64,000 bases of DNA from JACNJF01 sp050288105 (GCA_050288105.1 JBNKDE010000018.1:7008-71007); one strand, 5' to 3'. Counted from the stretch's first letter, positions 18,225 to 27,420 are shown. Made by a program: numbers and translations. The notes: generated by a model not told the origin, from the sequence alone.

Positions 18225-19634
18225 TTATACTTCCAGATAATCTAATATACTTTCGGCTGCCTGACGTCCTTCGTAGATGGCTGTCACAACCAGATCTGAG
18301 CCGCGCACCATATCCCCGCCTGCAAAAACTTTCGGGTTAGTGGTCTGGTAGGCGAAGTTAGCTGAAGCAGGTGCTATGACACGTCCTGATTCATCAGTTG
18401 AGATATTATGATCGCTCAGCCATGCAGAAGGATTGGGGCGGAAACCAAACGCGATTAGCACGGCATCGGCAGGTATAATCTCTTCAGAGCCAGCGACAAT
18501 TTCAGGGCTGCGGCGTCCATTTTCATCTGCCGCACCCAGCTCGGTGGTGACGACCTTAACACCTTCAACCTTTTTATCGCCAACAATTTCGACTGGCTGG
18601 CGATTGAATAAGAATTTGACGCCTTCTTCCCTGGCGTTTTCAACTTCCTTGGCCGATCCCGGCATGTTTTCCTGATCTCTGCGGTAGGCGCAGATGACTT
18701 TAGCGGCACCCTGTCTTATTGCTGTGCGATTGCAGTCCATAGCTGTGTCACCACCACCTAACACAACTACAGTCTTACCCGCGAGATTGATAAATTCGGG
18801 TTTGCAGTCTGTGGTGAAATCGATTTCATGATGAATATTTGAGATAAGAAAAGGCAGTGCATCGTAAACACCGGGTTTATCTTCCCCCGCAAAGCCACCT
18901 TTCATATTAGTATAGCTACCCATGCCCATGAAAATGGCGTCGTACTCAGCATCCAGCTGCTCAAAGCTGATATCGGTTCCAATATGGGTGTTCAGGATAA
19001 ATTCGATGCCCATATCTTCAAAGATTTGCCTGCGTTTAGTCACTACCGTTTTTTCCAGCTTAAATGAAGGGATGCCGAAGGTAAGCAAACCACCGATTTC
19101 CGGGTGGCGGTCATAGACCACGGGTTTGACACCATTACGCACCAGGATGTCTGCGCAGCCTAATCCAGCGGGTCCAGCGCCTATGATAGCGACCTTTTTG
19201 CCGCTATCTACAACCTGGCTCAGGTCGGGTTTCCAGCCACTGGCAAGCGCGGTGTCTGAAATGAATTTTTCGATAAAACCGATAGTGACTGCGCCAAAAC
19301 CGGTGGCTAGCGTACAGGCCCCCTCGCACAGGCGATCCTGAGGGCATACGCGACCGCAGATCTCGGGCAGCGTGTTGGTTTTATGCGACATTTCAACGGC
19401 TTCATTCAAATTGCCTTCAGCAATCAGTTTTAACCAGTTAGGGATGAAGTTGTGAACAGGGCATTTCCATTCACAATAGGGGTTGCCGCATTCAAGGCAG
19501 CGATCCGCCTGTTCTGCTGCCTGTTTCAGGTCAAAGTTATGATAGATTTCGGCAAACTCTTTAACGCGGTCAGGTGCAGACTTTTTAAAGGGGTCGCTAC
19601 GCTGTACGTCGAGAAACTGAAATACGTTTGCCAT
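18225..19634 (-). CDS. gltD: Glutamate synthase (NADPH) small subunit
   Basis: GltD oxidises NADPH by FAD and passes electrons through Fe-S clusters to GltB. The 469-residue product has the N-terminal cysteine-rich Fe-S region (CLECGNPYCEWKCPVHNFIP, then CGRVCPQDRLCEGAC). It also has the FAD GxGxxG motif in VAIIGAGPAGLGCADIL and the NADPH motif in VVVLGGGDTAMDC. It is cotranscribed with hemE and follows yqeY by 22 nt. The separation from gltB by about 11 kb is unusual. Confidence 0.95.
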   Translation of the reverse strand: MANVFQFLDVQRSDPFKKSAPDRVKEFAEIYHNFDLKQAAEQADRCLECGNPYCEWKCPVHNFIPNWLKLIAEGNLNEAVEMSHKTNTLPEICGRVCPQDRLCEGACTLATGFGAVTIGFIEKFISDTALASGWKPDLSQVVDSGKKVAIIGAGPAGLGCADILVRNGVKPVVYDRHPEIGGLLTFGIPSFKLEKTVVTKRRQIFEDMGIEFILNTHIGTDISFEQLDAEYDAIFMGMGSYTNMKGGFAGEDKPGVYDALPFLISNIHHEIDFTTDCKPEFINLAGKTVVVLGGGDTAMDCNRTAIRQGAAKVICAYRRDQENMPGSAKEVENAREEGVKFLFNRQPVEIVGDKKVEGVKVVTTELGAADENGRRSPEIVAGSEEIIPADAVLIAFGFRPNPSAWLSDHNISTDESGRVIAPASANFAYQTTNPKVFAGGDMVRGSDLVVTAIYEGRQAAESILDYLEV

Positions 19635-19656
19635 AGAGTAGACGGTAGGCTTTGAC

Positions 19657-20115
19657 TTAATTTGCGTTGAGCATATTCTTGATTTGCTGACTGACTTGGC
19701 CCATATCGGCGCGACCAGTCAGTTTGGGCTTTAAGATTCCCATGACCTGTCCCATCTGTTTCATTTCAGTTGCTCCGGTTTGAGCAATAGCGTCAGCAAT
19801 CATTTGAGTGACTTCAGCTTCCGATAACGCGGCAGGTAGATATTGCTGGATGAGCTCAAGCTCAGACTGTTCAATAGCAATCAGGTCATCGCGGCCTGCT
19901 TTCTCAAACTGGCTGATTGATTCACGGCGTTGCTTGACCATTTTATCCAGCACCGCGGTGACGCGGGCATCATCCAGTTCGATGCGCTCGTCCACTTCAA
20001 TCTGTTTGATGGCTGACAGCATCAATCTAATAACAGCCAGACGTGACTTATCGCCACTTTTCATGCTGGCTTTCATGTCAGATTGGAGTTGTTGCTTGAG
20101 TGCGCAGTCGGTCAT
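19657..20115 (-). CDS. yqeY: GatB/YqeY-domain protein
   Basis: The product resembles the tRNA-binding tail domain of the amidotransferase subunit GatB, standing alone; its role is not firmly known. I place the start at the ATG at 20115 (MTDCALKQQLQSDMKAS), giving 152 residues. Family features are MKASMKSGDKSRLAVIRLMLSAIKQ, seen in two parts, and KQMGQVMGILKPKLTGRADM near the C-terminus. It lies 10 nt after rpsU, a conserved pairing in proteobacteria. In-frame upstream codons to 20151 would run into rpsU and are unlikely. Confidence 0.92.
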   Translation of the reverse strand: MTDCALKQQLQSDMKASMKSGDKSRLAVIRLMLSAIKQIEVDERIELDDARVTAVLDKMVKQRRESISQFEKAGRDDLIAIEQSELELIQQYLPAALSEAEVTQMIADAIAQTGATEMKQMGQVMGILKPKLTGRADMGQVSQQIKNMLNAN

Positions 20116-20125
20116 ACTAGAGCCT

Positions 20126-20341
20126 CTAGTACATGCGTCTTCTGTTACCAACCTCTTTACTCAGACGTTTGAAGTTGCGCTTAACAGCAGCGGCAGCTTT
20201 ACGTTTACGAACAGATGTAGGCTTTTCGTAGTTTTGTCTACGACGTGTTTCGGTAAGAACACCAGCTTTTTCACAAGAGCGCTTAAATCTACGTAGCGCA
20301 AAATCAAAAGGCTCGTTGTCCTTTACTTTTACTGAAGGCAT
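20126..20341 (-). CDS. rpsU: 30S ribosomal protein S21
   Basis: bS21 is a small basic protein of the 30S platform needed for initiation. The 71-residue sequence starts MPSVKVKDNEPFDFALRRF and ends in a very basic tail (KRLSKEVGNRRRMY), the hallmark of the family. It heads the yqeY-gltD-hemE run and is divergent from tsaD, as in most gammaproteobacteria. A good sigma-70 promoter lies upstream at 20409-20436. Confidence 0.97.
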   Translation of the reverse strand: MPSVKVKDNEPFDFALRRFKRSCEKAGVLTETRRRQNYEKPTSVRKRKAAAAVKRNFKRLSKEVGNRRRMY

Positions 20342-20372
20342 ATTAAAAATATCCAGGGTTGTTAAATATTAA

Positions 20373-20390
20373 GGTGTAAATCATTACACC
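20373..20390 (-). promoter_or_regulatory. Leader hairpin of rpsU
   Basis: GGTGTAA and TTACACC form a perfect 7-bp stem with a 4-nt loop. The hairpin lies between the predicted transcription start near 20402 and the rpsU start codon, so it would be in the 5' leader of the mRNA. Its function is unknown. Confidence 0.4.
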
Positions 20391-20408
20391 GACGTTTCGA
20401 GCCGGGCA

Positions 20409-20436
20409 ATTATAAGGAGGCAGCTTGAAATATCAA
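20409..20436 (-). promoter_or_regulatory. Sigma-70 promoter for rpsU
   Basis: On the minus strand TTGATA and a perfect TATAAT are separated by 16 nt, about 70 nt upstream of the rpsU start codon. Both elements are close to the consensus. Confidence 0.7.
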
Positions 20437-20471
20437 TTGTTGCATCGCGAAAATAGTGAGAAATCAGCGAA

Positions 20472-21491
20472 ATGAAGGTTTTAGGCATAGAAAGTTCCTG
20501 CGATGAGTCGGGAATTGCCATTTTTGACACGATAAACGGTACTCTTGAGGAGCGCCTGTATAGCCAAATTGAGCGTCACAGGGAGTACGGGGGGGTTGTT
20601 CCTGAGCTTGCTTCGCGTGATCACGTAGCCAAGATTGCACCCATGATAGAGGAAATCCTTGATGAAGTGGGCGGGATTCAGAGTATCGACGGGATTGCCT
20701 ATACCCGTGGACCCGGGTTAATGGGGGCTTTGATGGTAGGGGCCTGCGTTGCGCGCGGATTGGGCTGGGCGCTTAATAAGCCGGTTCTGGGGGTGCACCA
20801 TATGGAGGGGCATTTACTGGCACCTATGCTGTCAGCCAATAAACCCGGTTTTCCCTTCGTGGCATTACTGGTTTCCGGGGGGCACACGATGCTGGTCGAG
20901 GTGCGCGCAGTGGGGCATTATCGCGTTTTGGGTGAATCACTGGACGATGCGGTGGGTGAAGCCTTTGATAAGACCGCCAAATTACTGGGGCTGCCTTATC
21001 CAGGTGGTCCTGAGCTGGCTGCACTCGCGGCCAGCGTGGAAAGCAGTGAGTTAAAATTCCCGCGTCCGATGGTGGATCGCCCGGGCCTGGACTTCAGTTT
21101 CAGTGGATTGAAAACTTTCGCGCTTAACACCATGCATGAGCTGGCACCATTGTCAGACAGCGACAGAGCGGAAATTGCTTTTGCTTTTGAGCAGGCGGTG
21201 GTGGAAACGCTAAAGATCAAGTGCAAACGCGCCCTCAGGCAAACTGGTTACCGGGATCTGGTGGTGGCCGGGGGGGTAGGTGCTAATCTGAGGCTGCGAA
21301 CAGGGCTAGAACTCATGTTGGCTGAGTCAGGCGGACAGGTTTATTTCCCTGAGATGCGATACTGTACTGACAATGGCGCCATGATTGCCTATGCGGGAGG
21401 TTTGAGACTGGCGGCAGGCTTACAGGATGAGGACGTTACGGATGTGTTGCCGCGCTGGTCGCTGGAAGCATTACCAGGCCTGCCTGCATAG
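20472..21491 (+). CDS. tsaD: tRNA N6-threonylcarbamoyladenosine transferase subunit TsaD
   Basis: TsaD, with TsaB and TsaE, transfers the threonylcarbamoyl group to A37 of ANN-decoding tRNAs. The 339-residue product has MKVLGIESSCDESGIAIFD at the N-terminus, the metal-binding histidines in LGVHHMEGHLLAPML, and the ATP-binding LVSGGHTMLVEV and VAGGVGANLRLR. The final metal-site aspartate is in YCTDNGAMIAYAG. Length and motifs are those of a complete enzyme. Confidence 0.97.
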   Translation: MKVLGIESSCDESGIAIFDTINGTLEERLYSQIERHREYGGVVPELASRDHVAKIAPMIEEILDEVGGIQSIDGIAYTRGPGLMGALMVGACVARGLGWALNKPVLGVHHMEGHLLAPMLSANKPGFPFVALLVSGGHTMLVEVRAVGHYRVLGESLDDAVGEAFDKTAKLLGLPYPGGPELAALAASVESSELKFPRPMVDRPGLDFSFSGLKTFALNTMHELAPLSDSDRAEIAFAFEQAVVETLKIKCKRALRQTGYRDLVVAGGVGANLRLRTGLELMLAESGGQVYFPEMRYCTDNGAMIAYAGGLRLAAGLQDEDVTDVLPRWSLEALPGLPA

Positions 21492-21514
21492 CGAGAGGTA
21501 CAGGCTGTCGCTAT
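21488..21514. terminator. Weak bidirectional hairpin over the tsaD and plsY stop codons
   Basis: ATAGCGA and TCGCTAT form a 7-bp stem that includes both convergent stop codons. There is only a short T run after it (TATTTC). It could limit read-through in either direction. Confidence 0.4.
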
Positions 21515-22098
21515 TTCTCCTCACCACGCAGCAGGCGCATTATATTCTGTTTGTGCCGCAAGATGAGAATAGTTGAGAGTAATATCAGCAACAGGCTGAT
21601 GTTGCCCTGTGTGGTCAAGGAAAAGTAAATCGCGGGCATCAGGGCAAAAGCAATGAGTGCGGCCAATGATGACAGTTTGAATACCTTTGCAACAATCAGC
21701 CAGATAGCAACCACAATCAGGCCGCAGATCCAGTGGAAAGCCAGAATGAAGCCAATTGCCGTTGCCACGCCCTTGCCACCATTGAAACGGTAATAGACTG
21801 GGTAGCAGTGACCAATAAACGCACTCAACCCAGTCAGGGCCACCCACAAAGTATCGGTTAGAAAGTACTGTGCTAGCAGCACAGGTACAAAGCCTTTGAG
21901 CAAATCTCCCAGCAGGGTGAGTGCAGCGGCTTTCTTGCCAGCAATGCGCATAACATTGGTAGCGCCCGGGTTGTTCGAGCCTTCGCTGCGAGGGTCGGGG
22001 AATCTCATGATGTGGCTCAGCGTAATGGCGGATGAGAAAGATCCGAGCAAATAAGCTGCGATAACAAAGGCAAGATTTAACAGGAGAAGATTTTGCAA
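21511..22098 (-). CDS. plsY: Glycerol-3-phosphate acyltransferase PlsY
   Basis: PlsY moves an acyl group from acyl-phosphate to glycerol-3-phosphate at the inner membrane, the first step of phospholipid synthesis. It has 195 residues and about five membrane helices. Conserved loops seen are GSFSSAI, GSNNPGATNVMR and GHCYPVYYRFNGGKGVATAIG. Its position beside tsaD, convergent to it, is widely conserved. Confidence 0.95.
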   Translation of the reverse strand: MQNLLLLNLAFVIAAYLLGSFSSAITLSHIMRFPDPRSEGSNNPGATNVMRIAGKKAAALTLLGDLLKGFVPVLLAQYFLTDTLWVALTGLSAFIGHCYPVYYRFNGGKGVATAIGFILAFHWICGLIVVAIWLIVAKVFKLSSLAALIAFALMPAIYFSLTTQGNISLLLILLSTILILRHKQNIMRLLRGEEK

Positions 22099-22181
22099 GA
22101 TTACGATGGCACGCTTGATAAAGTGGGCGAAACTTTATCAGGATATTCAAAAGCTGAACAGAATTTTAGGGTTTTCATTTG

Positions 22182-22970
22182 ATGTCTGAGTCTTTAAATA
22201 TTTGCAAAGCAGGGCAGGGTACTCGGCTGGTCTTGCTGCATGGCTGGGGCATGAATAGCGCCATCTTCAAGCCGTTGCTGGATTGTTTAACTCTGGATTT
22301 CGAGACATGGTGTGTCGATTTGCCCGGGCATGGGCGCTCTGGGTTGGTTGATCTGGACTTTGATCGGCAGGTTGATGTGCTGGCGGAGAGTCTGCCCGAT
22401 GCCATTCTGTTAGGGTGGTCTATGGGGGGCTTGTACGCAACTGAGCTGGCGCATCGCTATCCGGAAAGATTTAGTCATTTATTACTGGTGGCGTCCAATC
22501 CGCGCTTTGTGCAGCAGCAGGATTGGCCTGCCGCCGTACCGCGCCAGGTGTTTGATGAGTTTGCAACTTCGTTATCAGGAGACTGGAAGTCAACAATAAA
22601 ACGCTTTGTAGGCTTGCAGCTGCATGGGGCAGATCAGGCGCGTCAGCTGATTCGACAGGTGACCAGTTTGCTGTACGAAGGTGGCGAGCCTCGTCCTGAA
22701 GCGCTTGGCAAGGGACTGGATCTTTTGCTAACTCACGATGCGCGTGAACCCCTGAGCCATTTGCAGCAGCCGGTCATGCTGGTACTGGGCAGGCGAGATA
22801 CGCTGGTTCCTATAAGCTTGTTAGAACAAATACATCGGGTTAATTCGGCGATTCGTGTAGAATGCTTCCCCCATTCGGCGCATGTGCCGTTTGTTTCTCA
22901 TCCACAGCAATTTGCAGATTTATTACGTGAATTTACTCAATCCTCCTCGACTGGACAAAATAGCCGTTAA
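22182..22970 (+). CDS. bioH: Pimeloyl-ACP methyl ester esterase BioH
   Basis: BioH cleaves the methyl ester from pimeloyl-ACP, ending the chain-building stage of biotin synthesis. The alpha/beta hydrolase has the oxyanion region LLHGWGMNSAIF and the nucleophile serine in LLGWSMGGLYATELA. The catalytic aspartate is in VLGRRDTLVP and the histidine in HSAHVPFVSHP. I use the ATG at 22182, giving 262 residues; a TTG lies one codon upstream. The 3' end overlaps the start of bioC by 44 nt. Confidence 0.92.
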   Translation: MSESLNICKAGQGTRLVLLHGWGMNSAIFKPLLDCLTLDFETWCVDLPGHGRSGLVDLDFDRQVDVLAESLPDAILLGWSMGGLYATELAHRYPERFSHLLLVASNPRFVQQQDWPAAVPRQVFDEFATSLSGDWKSTIKRFVGLQLHGADQARQLIRQVTSLLYEGGEPRPEALGKGLDLLLTHDAREPLSHLQQPVMLVLGRRDTLVPISLLEQIHRVNSAIRVECFPHSAHVPFVSHPQQFADLLREFTQSSSTGQNSR

Positions 22971-23733
22971 GAAATCGTTTAATCGGGGTGCTGCTGATTA
23001 CGATAAATGTGCGGTTTTGCAGGCAGAGGTGCTCAGGCGCTTACTTGAAAGACTCGACTATATCAAGATACAGCCAGAATGGGTGCTCGATCTTGGCTGT
23101 GGTACCGGGCAGGCGATAAAGCCGCTGAAGCAAAAGTATCGCCATGCGCGCGTGATGGCCTTAGATATGGCTGATGCTATGCTAGCCCGGGCGCGCAAAA
23201 ACTTTGGCCTGTTTGATCGAAAATACCTGTTGAATGCAGACATGGAAGTGTTACCTTTCAGGGCTGAGTGCGTTGATCTATTGTTCTCAAGCCTGGCATT
23301 GCAATGGAGTAACGATCTGCATGCCACCTTTCGTGAGATGAAGCGGGTGGGCCGTCCGGGAGGGGGTGTTCTGTTTACCACGCTGGGTGCGAATACATTA
23401 AAAGAATTACGTCAAAGTTGGGCAAGCATCGACCCTAAGCCGCGTGTGCATCAATTCATGGATATGCATGACGTGGGCGATGCAATGCTGGCTGCAGGCT
23501 TGTCACAACCCGTGGTTGATATGGAAGAGATCACCCTCGAATACGATAACTTTCCCGATCTGGTGCGTGACTTGAAAGGTATCGGTGCAACCAATGCCGA
23601 TCGAAACCGTTCTCGTGGCCTGATGACCCCGGCCAAGCTAAAGCGACTGCAGCAGGCTTATCAACAGCATGCATTTCACAATGGGCGCTATCAGGCTACT
23701 TATGAAGTAGTGTACGGACACGCCTGGTTCTAA
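22927..23733 (+). CDS. bioC: Malonyl-ACP O-methyltransferase BioC
   Basis: BioC methylates malonyl-ACP with S-adenosylmethionine so that it can enter fatty acid synthesis as a biotin precursor. I place the start at a GTG at 22927, inside bioH, because it gives the family N-terminus NLLNPPRLDKIAVKKSFNR; codons upstream of it show no likeness. The product has 268 residues, the SAM motif VLDLGCGTGQAI, the post-I acidic residue in MALDMADAML, and FSSLALQWSNDL. A bioD gene does not follow, and bioB and bioF are not in the window. Confidence 0.9.
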   Translation: MNLLNPPRLDKIAVKKSFNRGAADYDKCAVLQAEVLRRLLERLDYIKIQPEWVLDLGCGTGQAIKPLKQKYRHARVMALDMADAMLARARKNFGLFDRKYLLNADMEVLPFRAECVDLLFSSLALQWSNDLHATFREMKRVGRPGGGVLFTTLGANTLKELRQSWASIDPKPRVHQFMDMHDVGDAMLAAGLSQPVVDMEEITLEYDNFPDLVRDLKGIGATNADRNRSRGLMTPAKLKRLQQAYQQHAFHNGRYQATYEVVYGHAWF

Positions 23734-24131
23734 GCTTCGTCAGTCTTTTACTCGCGCTTAAGCGCCATGCTTTTTCTATATCCTATGCAGGATATTTGTC
23801 GGTTTCAGCCCTCGCGAAAGTTGCCTTTGTCTACCTGTTCTAGATACGGTTTTGCCTGGCTCTAAATTTATTTCATTAAATTAAAACCATATAATCTTTA
23901 GGTGATTAGGCTCAGATGTGTGGTTAAAACTAGAAAAAATAGATTAAAAATTAAAAACCACTTTAAATTTGGGTACATTTTTTTATTTTAGGGTCAGGAT
24001 GGCCTTTAGGCGGGGCTATTTTTAACTTGATATAAATTAGAGTCGTCATTAGACTCATGACATTTTCAAGGATGTTAATTTGAAATTAATTTCAGGAACA
24101 TACGAATTGTTTCCTCACAGGGTGCTGTTTT
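23734..24131. other. 398-nt AT-rich intergenic region before the cox cluster
   Basis: No gene is supported here. A TATAAT hexamer at 23890-23895 has no good -35 partner. At 24040-24061 two short inverted repeats interlock (GAGTC/GACTC and GTCAT/ATGAC), about 70 nt before the DUF2244 start; this could be a regulator site. The base composition drops sharply compared with bioC. Confidence 0.4.
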
Positions 24132-24626
24132 ATGATTCTTGAAAGCACAGATGTTGATGAGCATCGCTGTGATTTTCTGATAAGACCCAACAGATCTATG
24201 ACTGCAAAAGGAATGTCTCTTTTTGTGTTTATGGTTGGAGTGGGCGTTTTTCTGGTAGCGATAAGATTTGTGCTACTGGGAGCATGGGTGATATTACCGT
24301 TCGCGGTATTAGAAGTTGGTGTGCTGGCAGCTGGATTCTGGCTGTATGAGCGAGCCAGCCGCTACCGCGAAACTGTTCAAGTATCCCGCAACAGTTTTTT
24401 GATTACACAGGAGAGTGTAAATGCTTGCCATACCTGGAGGTTTAATCCTCATTGGGTTCAGGTGACTTTGAAGCTGGATCCTGATAATTGGTATCCAAGC
24501 AAATTATTAATCAAATCGCATGGTGAGCAGGTAGAGATAGGTGCCTGTTTAACAGATCAGGAAAGGGAAGAGCTATCCACTGCTATTAAACAATCGATGC
24601 CGCTGATTCTAAAAGAAGCGGTATAA
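24132..24626 (+). CDS. DUF2244 membrane protein of the cox cluster
   Basis: The 164-residue product matches the DUF2244 pattern: two close membrane helices at about residues 32-72 (SLFVFMVGVGVFLVAIRFV and ILPFAVLEVGVLAAGFWLY), then a soluble domain with YERASRYRETVQVSRNSFLI and WRFNPHWVQVTL. Members of this family often lie at the head of aa3 oxidase operons in proteobacteria, so an assembly role is likely, but no biochemical role is established. It precedes coxB by 40 nt on the same strand. Confidence 0.82.
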   Translation: MILESTDVDEHRCDFLIRPNRSMTAKGMSLFVFMVGVGVFLVAIRFVLLGAWVILPFAVLEVGVLAAGFWLYERASRYRETVQVSRNSFLITQESVNACHTWRFNPHWVQVTLKLDPDNWYPSKLLIKSHGEQVEIGACLTDQEREELSTAIKQSMPLILKEAV

Positions 24627-24666
24627 CTAAATTATAAATTAACGATACAATCGGGGGATTATGTAG

Positions 24667-25791
24667 ATGATTCAGCTTGGAAATATCTTCAACAGAAGAT
24701 GGTTGCTGACTGTAGCATTGTTTTTTTCTTTACCAGCAAGTGCCGCGCGGGAATATAACCTGCCTGTTCCGGGTTCAACAATCACTCGTGAAATCTACAA
24801 TTTACATTCTTTAACAGCGACCGTGGCAACGGTAATCATGATCATTGTCACCGGTATCATTCTTTATACACTGATTAAATTTCGCAAATCTACGGGTTAT
24901 GAGCCTGACCAGGAGTTCAATAATACCTGGTTTGGCCGCTGGTCATGGGTACTGGTACCTGCCATTGTACTGGGTATCGACTTCAGTATCGCTGGGCCTG
25001 CTGCTAAAACCCTGGGCAATATCGAAACCTATGAGGATGCTGATGTGACCCTCAAGGTGACCGGGTCTCAGTGGAAATGGACCTACGAGTACCTGGATGA
25101 CGATATCAAGATTGTCAGTAACCTGAATAAAGATCTGACCGCTCAGGATGAGCTTTACCTGAGAGATGTTGATAACCCCATCGTCCTGCCTACCAATAAG
25201 CGTATTCGTTTCCTGCATACAGCGACTGATGTGCTGCATGCCTGGTGGGTGCCCGCAATTGCCTATAAGAAAGATGCCATTCCCGGGTACATCAACGAAA
25301 CCTGGACCTTTATTGATAAGGAAGGGACTTATCGAGGTCAGTGTGCTGAAAACTGTGGCACGGGCCATGCGTTTATGCCTATCGTGGTGCAGGCGGTGAG
25401 CCCAGATAAATTTGATGAATGGAGGAATGGTCAAAAAGTCGCAATGGCGGCGGCTGCTGCAGAGGCTTCGGCAGATAAAACCTGGTCCAAAGATGAGTTG
25501 TACCAGCGTGGTGAAAAGCTTTATATCACCAACTGTAGTGCCTGTCATATGCCTACTGGTACCGGTATCCCGAATGTATTCCCGGCCTTAAAAGGCAGTC
25601 CTGTTGCTACTGGCGAAGTTGCAAAACATATCCAGACGGTTGTTAAAGGTGTCGCAGGTACTGCAATGGCAGCCTGGGGTGCGCAATTAAACGATCTCGA
25701 GATAGCATCGATCATTACCTTTGAGCGCAACGCCTGGGGTAATGACACTGGTGATGCTGTACAACCCGCTGATGTTAAAGCAGCTCGATAA
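24667..25791 (+). CDS. coxB: Cytochrome c oxidase subunit II with fused cytochrome c domain
   Basis: Subunit II accepts electrons from cytochrome c at the CuA centre. The 374-residue product has a signal peptide (residues 1-26), two membrane helices, and a cupredoxin domain. CuA ligands are visible in TDVLHAWWVP and in RGQCAENCGTGHAFMP. A C-terminal class I cytochrome c follows, with the heme motif CSACH near residue 290 and a methionine ligand likely in TAMAAWG. This is the caa3-like fused form. GGGGGA precedes the ATG at 24667. Confidence 0.95.
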   Translation: MIQLGNIFNRRWLLTVALFFSLPASAAREYNLPVPGSTITREIYNLHSLTATVATVIMIIVTGIILYTLIKFRKSTGYEPDQEFNNTWFGRWSWVLVPAIVLGIDFSIAGPAAKTLGNIETYEDADVTLKVTGSQWKWTYEYLDDDIKIVSNLNKDLTAQDELYLRDVDNPIVLPTNKRIRFLHTATDVLHAWWVPAIAYKKDAIPGYINETWTFIDKEGTYRGQCAENCGTGHAFMPIVVQAVSPDKFDEWRNGQKVAMAAAAAEASADKTWSKDELYQRGEKLYITNCSACHMPTGTGIPNVFPALKGSPVATGEVAKHIQTVVKGVAGTAMAAWGAQLNDLEIASIITFERNAWGNDTGDAVQPADVKAAR

Positions 25792-25812
25792 TTTTAGATA
25801 CTTGGAGAATAA

Positions 25813-27420
25813 ATGATGAGTGAAGCAACTACACATGATGATCATCATCACGATCACAAGCCGTCAGGCATAGGTAGATGGCTGTTCAGTACCAATCATA
25901 AAGATATCGGTACGATGTATCTGGTATTCGCCCTGGTTATGCTGTTTCTGGGTGGTGCGAGCGCAATGGTGCTACGTATGGAACTGTTTGTTCCCGGTAT
26001 CCAGATTGTTGATCCTGATACCTATAATAATCTTTTAACTAACCATGCGCTGATTATGGTGTTTGGTATGGTTATGCCTGCCGGTGTTGGCATGGCGAAC
26101 TGGATGATTCCCATGATGATAGGTGCGCCGGATATGGCGCTGCCCCGGTTGAATAATCTGAGTTTCTGGTTACTGCCGATGGCGGGTACCATGCTGATCC
26201 TCTCCATGGTGGTCTCATTCATACCTGGTACAGGTACCCCGGTTAATACCGGTTGGACACTCTATCCGCCGTTATCCGTACAGGCGGGTATGGGTATGGA
26301 CTTCCTGATATTCACGGTTCATTTACTGGGTATTTCTTCCATCCTGGGTGCGATTAATATCGTCACTACCATTGTTAATATGCGTGCACCTGGTATGACC
26401 TGGTTCAAGCTGCCACTGTTCGTGTGGGCCTGGTTATTTACTGGCCTGTTATTAATCATGATCATGCCTGTGCTTGCGGGTGGTGTGACCATGCTGCTAT
26501 TCGATCGTCATTTCGGCACCTCATTTTTTGATGCGGCGGGTGGTGGCGATCCCGTGCTGTTCCAGCATCTGTTCTGGTTTTTTGGTCATCCGGAAGTGTA
26601 TGTATTACTGTTACCTTCAATCGGTGTGTTGGGCCTGATTATCCCCACTTTTTCACGCAAGCCTTTGTTTGCCTATAAACCTCTGGTCTGGTTTATGGCG
26701 GGTTTGACTGCTCTGGGTATGGTGGTATGGGCGCATCACCAGTACACAGTAGGTATGTCACTGGGCGCTACAACCTATTTTATGATTGGCACCATCCTGA
26801 TTTCGATTCCCGTTGGTATGATGCTGATGAGTTTTATCTTTACCATGTGGCGAGGTGCGTTGACTTTTGAAACGCCCATGTTGTTCAGTATTGCGATTAT
26901 CCTGATGTTTTCATTTGCAGGGGTAACCGGTGTCATGCTGGCGGTAGTACCGGCAGATTTGCAATACCATGACACCATGTTTGTGGTCGCGCACTTTCAC
27001 TATGCGTTGATACCGGGTTCTGTGTTTGGTCTGTATGCGGCGGTGTTCTACTGGCTGCCAAAATGGACAGGTCATATGTACGATGAAAAGCTGGGACAGA
27101 TCTTCTTCTGGTGGACCACTTTGTCATTCAACCTGACGTTCTTCCCGCAGCATTTTTCAGGACTGGCTGGTATGCCGCGTCGTATCATCGATTACAGCCC
27201 GCAATTTGCCGACTTCAACTTCCTGTCTAGTGTGGGCGGCATGCTGTTTGGTCTGTCACACCTGCTGTTCCTGTATATCATTATCAAGACAGTTAAAGGT
27301 GGAGAGAAAGCGGCGGATAACCCCTGGGAAGGGTCACAGATTGGCACAACGGGTCTGGAATGGACATTACCATCACCGCCGCCATTTCATAGTTTTACGA
27401 CTCCTCCAGCGATTAAATAG
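25813..27420 (+). CDS. coxA: Cytochrome c oxidase subunit I
   Basis: Subunit I holds the low-spin heme and the heme-CuB oxygen-reducing site and pumps protons. It has 535 residues and about 12 membrane helices. Ligands are seen in TNHALIMVFGMVMP (helix II), FFGHPEVYVLLLP (helix VI, with the cross-linked Tyr and the D-channel Glu), WAHHQYTVGMS (helix VII) and VAHFHYALIPG (helix X). The D-channel aspartate is present in GAPDMALPRLNN. A histidine-rich N-terminus (HDDHHHDHK) may bind metal. It follows coxB by 21 nt. Confidence 0.97.
   Translation: MMSEATTHDDHHHDHKPSGIGRWLFSTNHKDIGTMYLVFALVMLFLGGASAMVLRMELFVPGIQIVDPDTYNNLLTNHALIMVFGMVMPAGVGMANWMIPMMIGAPDMALPRLNNLSFWLLPMAGTMLILSMVVSFIPGTGTPVNTGWTLYPPLSVQAGMGMDFLIFTVHLLGISSILGAINIVTTIVNMRAPGMTWFKLPLFVWAWLFTGLLLIMIMPVLAGGVTMLLFDRHFGTSFFDAAGGGDPVLFQHLFWFFGHPEVYVLLLPSIGVLGLIIPTFSRKPLFAYKPLVWFMAGLTALGMVVWAHHQYTVGMSLGATTYFMIGTILISIPVGMMLMSFIFTMWRGALTFETPMLFSIAIILMFSFAGVTGVMLAVVPADLQYHDTMFVVAHFHYALIPGSVFGLYAAVFYWLPKWTGHMYDEKLGQIFFWWTTLSFNLTFFPQHFSGLAGMPRRIIDYSPQFADFNFLSSVGGMLFGLSHLLFLYIIIKTVKGGEKAADNPWEGSQIGTTGLEWTLPSPPPFHSFTTPPAIK

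Noticed and set aside
20116..20130. Perfect ACTAGAG/CTCTAGT palindrome between yqeY and rpsU
   Set aside because: With a one-base centre it cannot form a stable hairpin and it overlaps the rpsU stop; probably chance.
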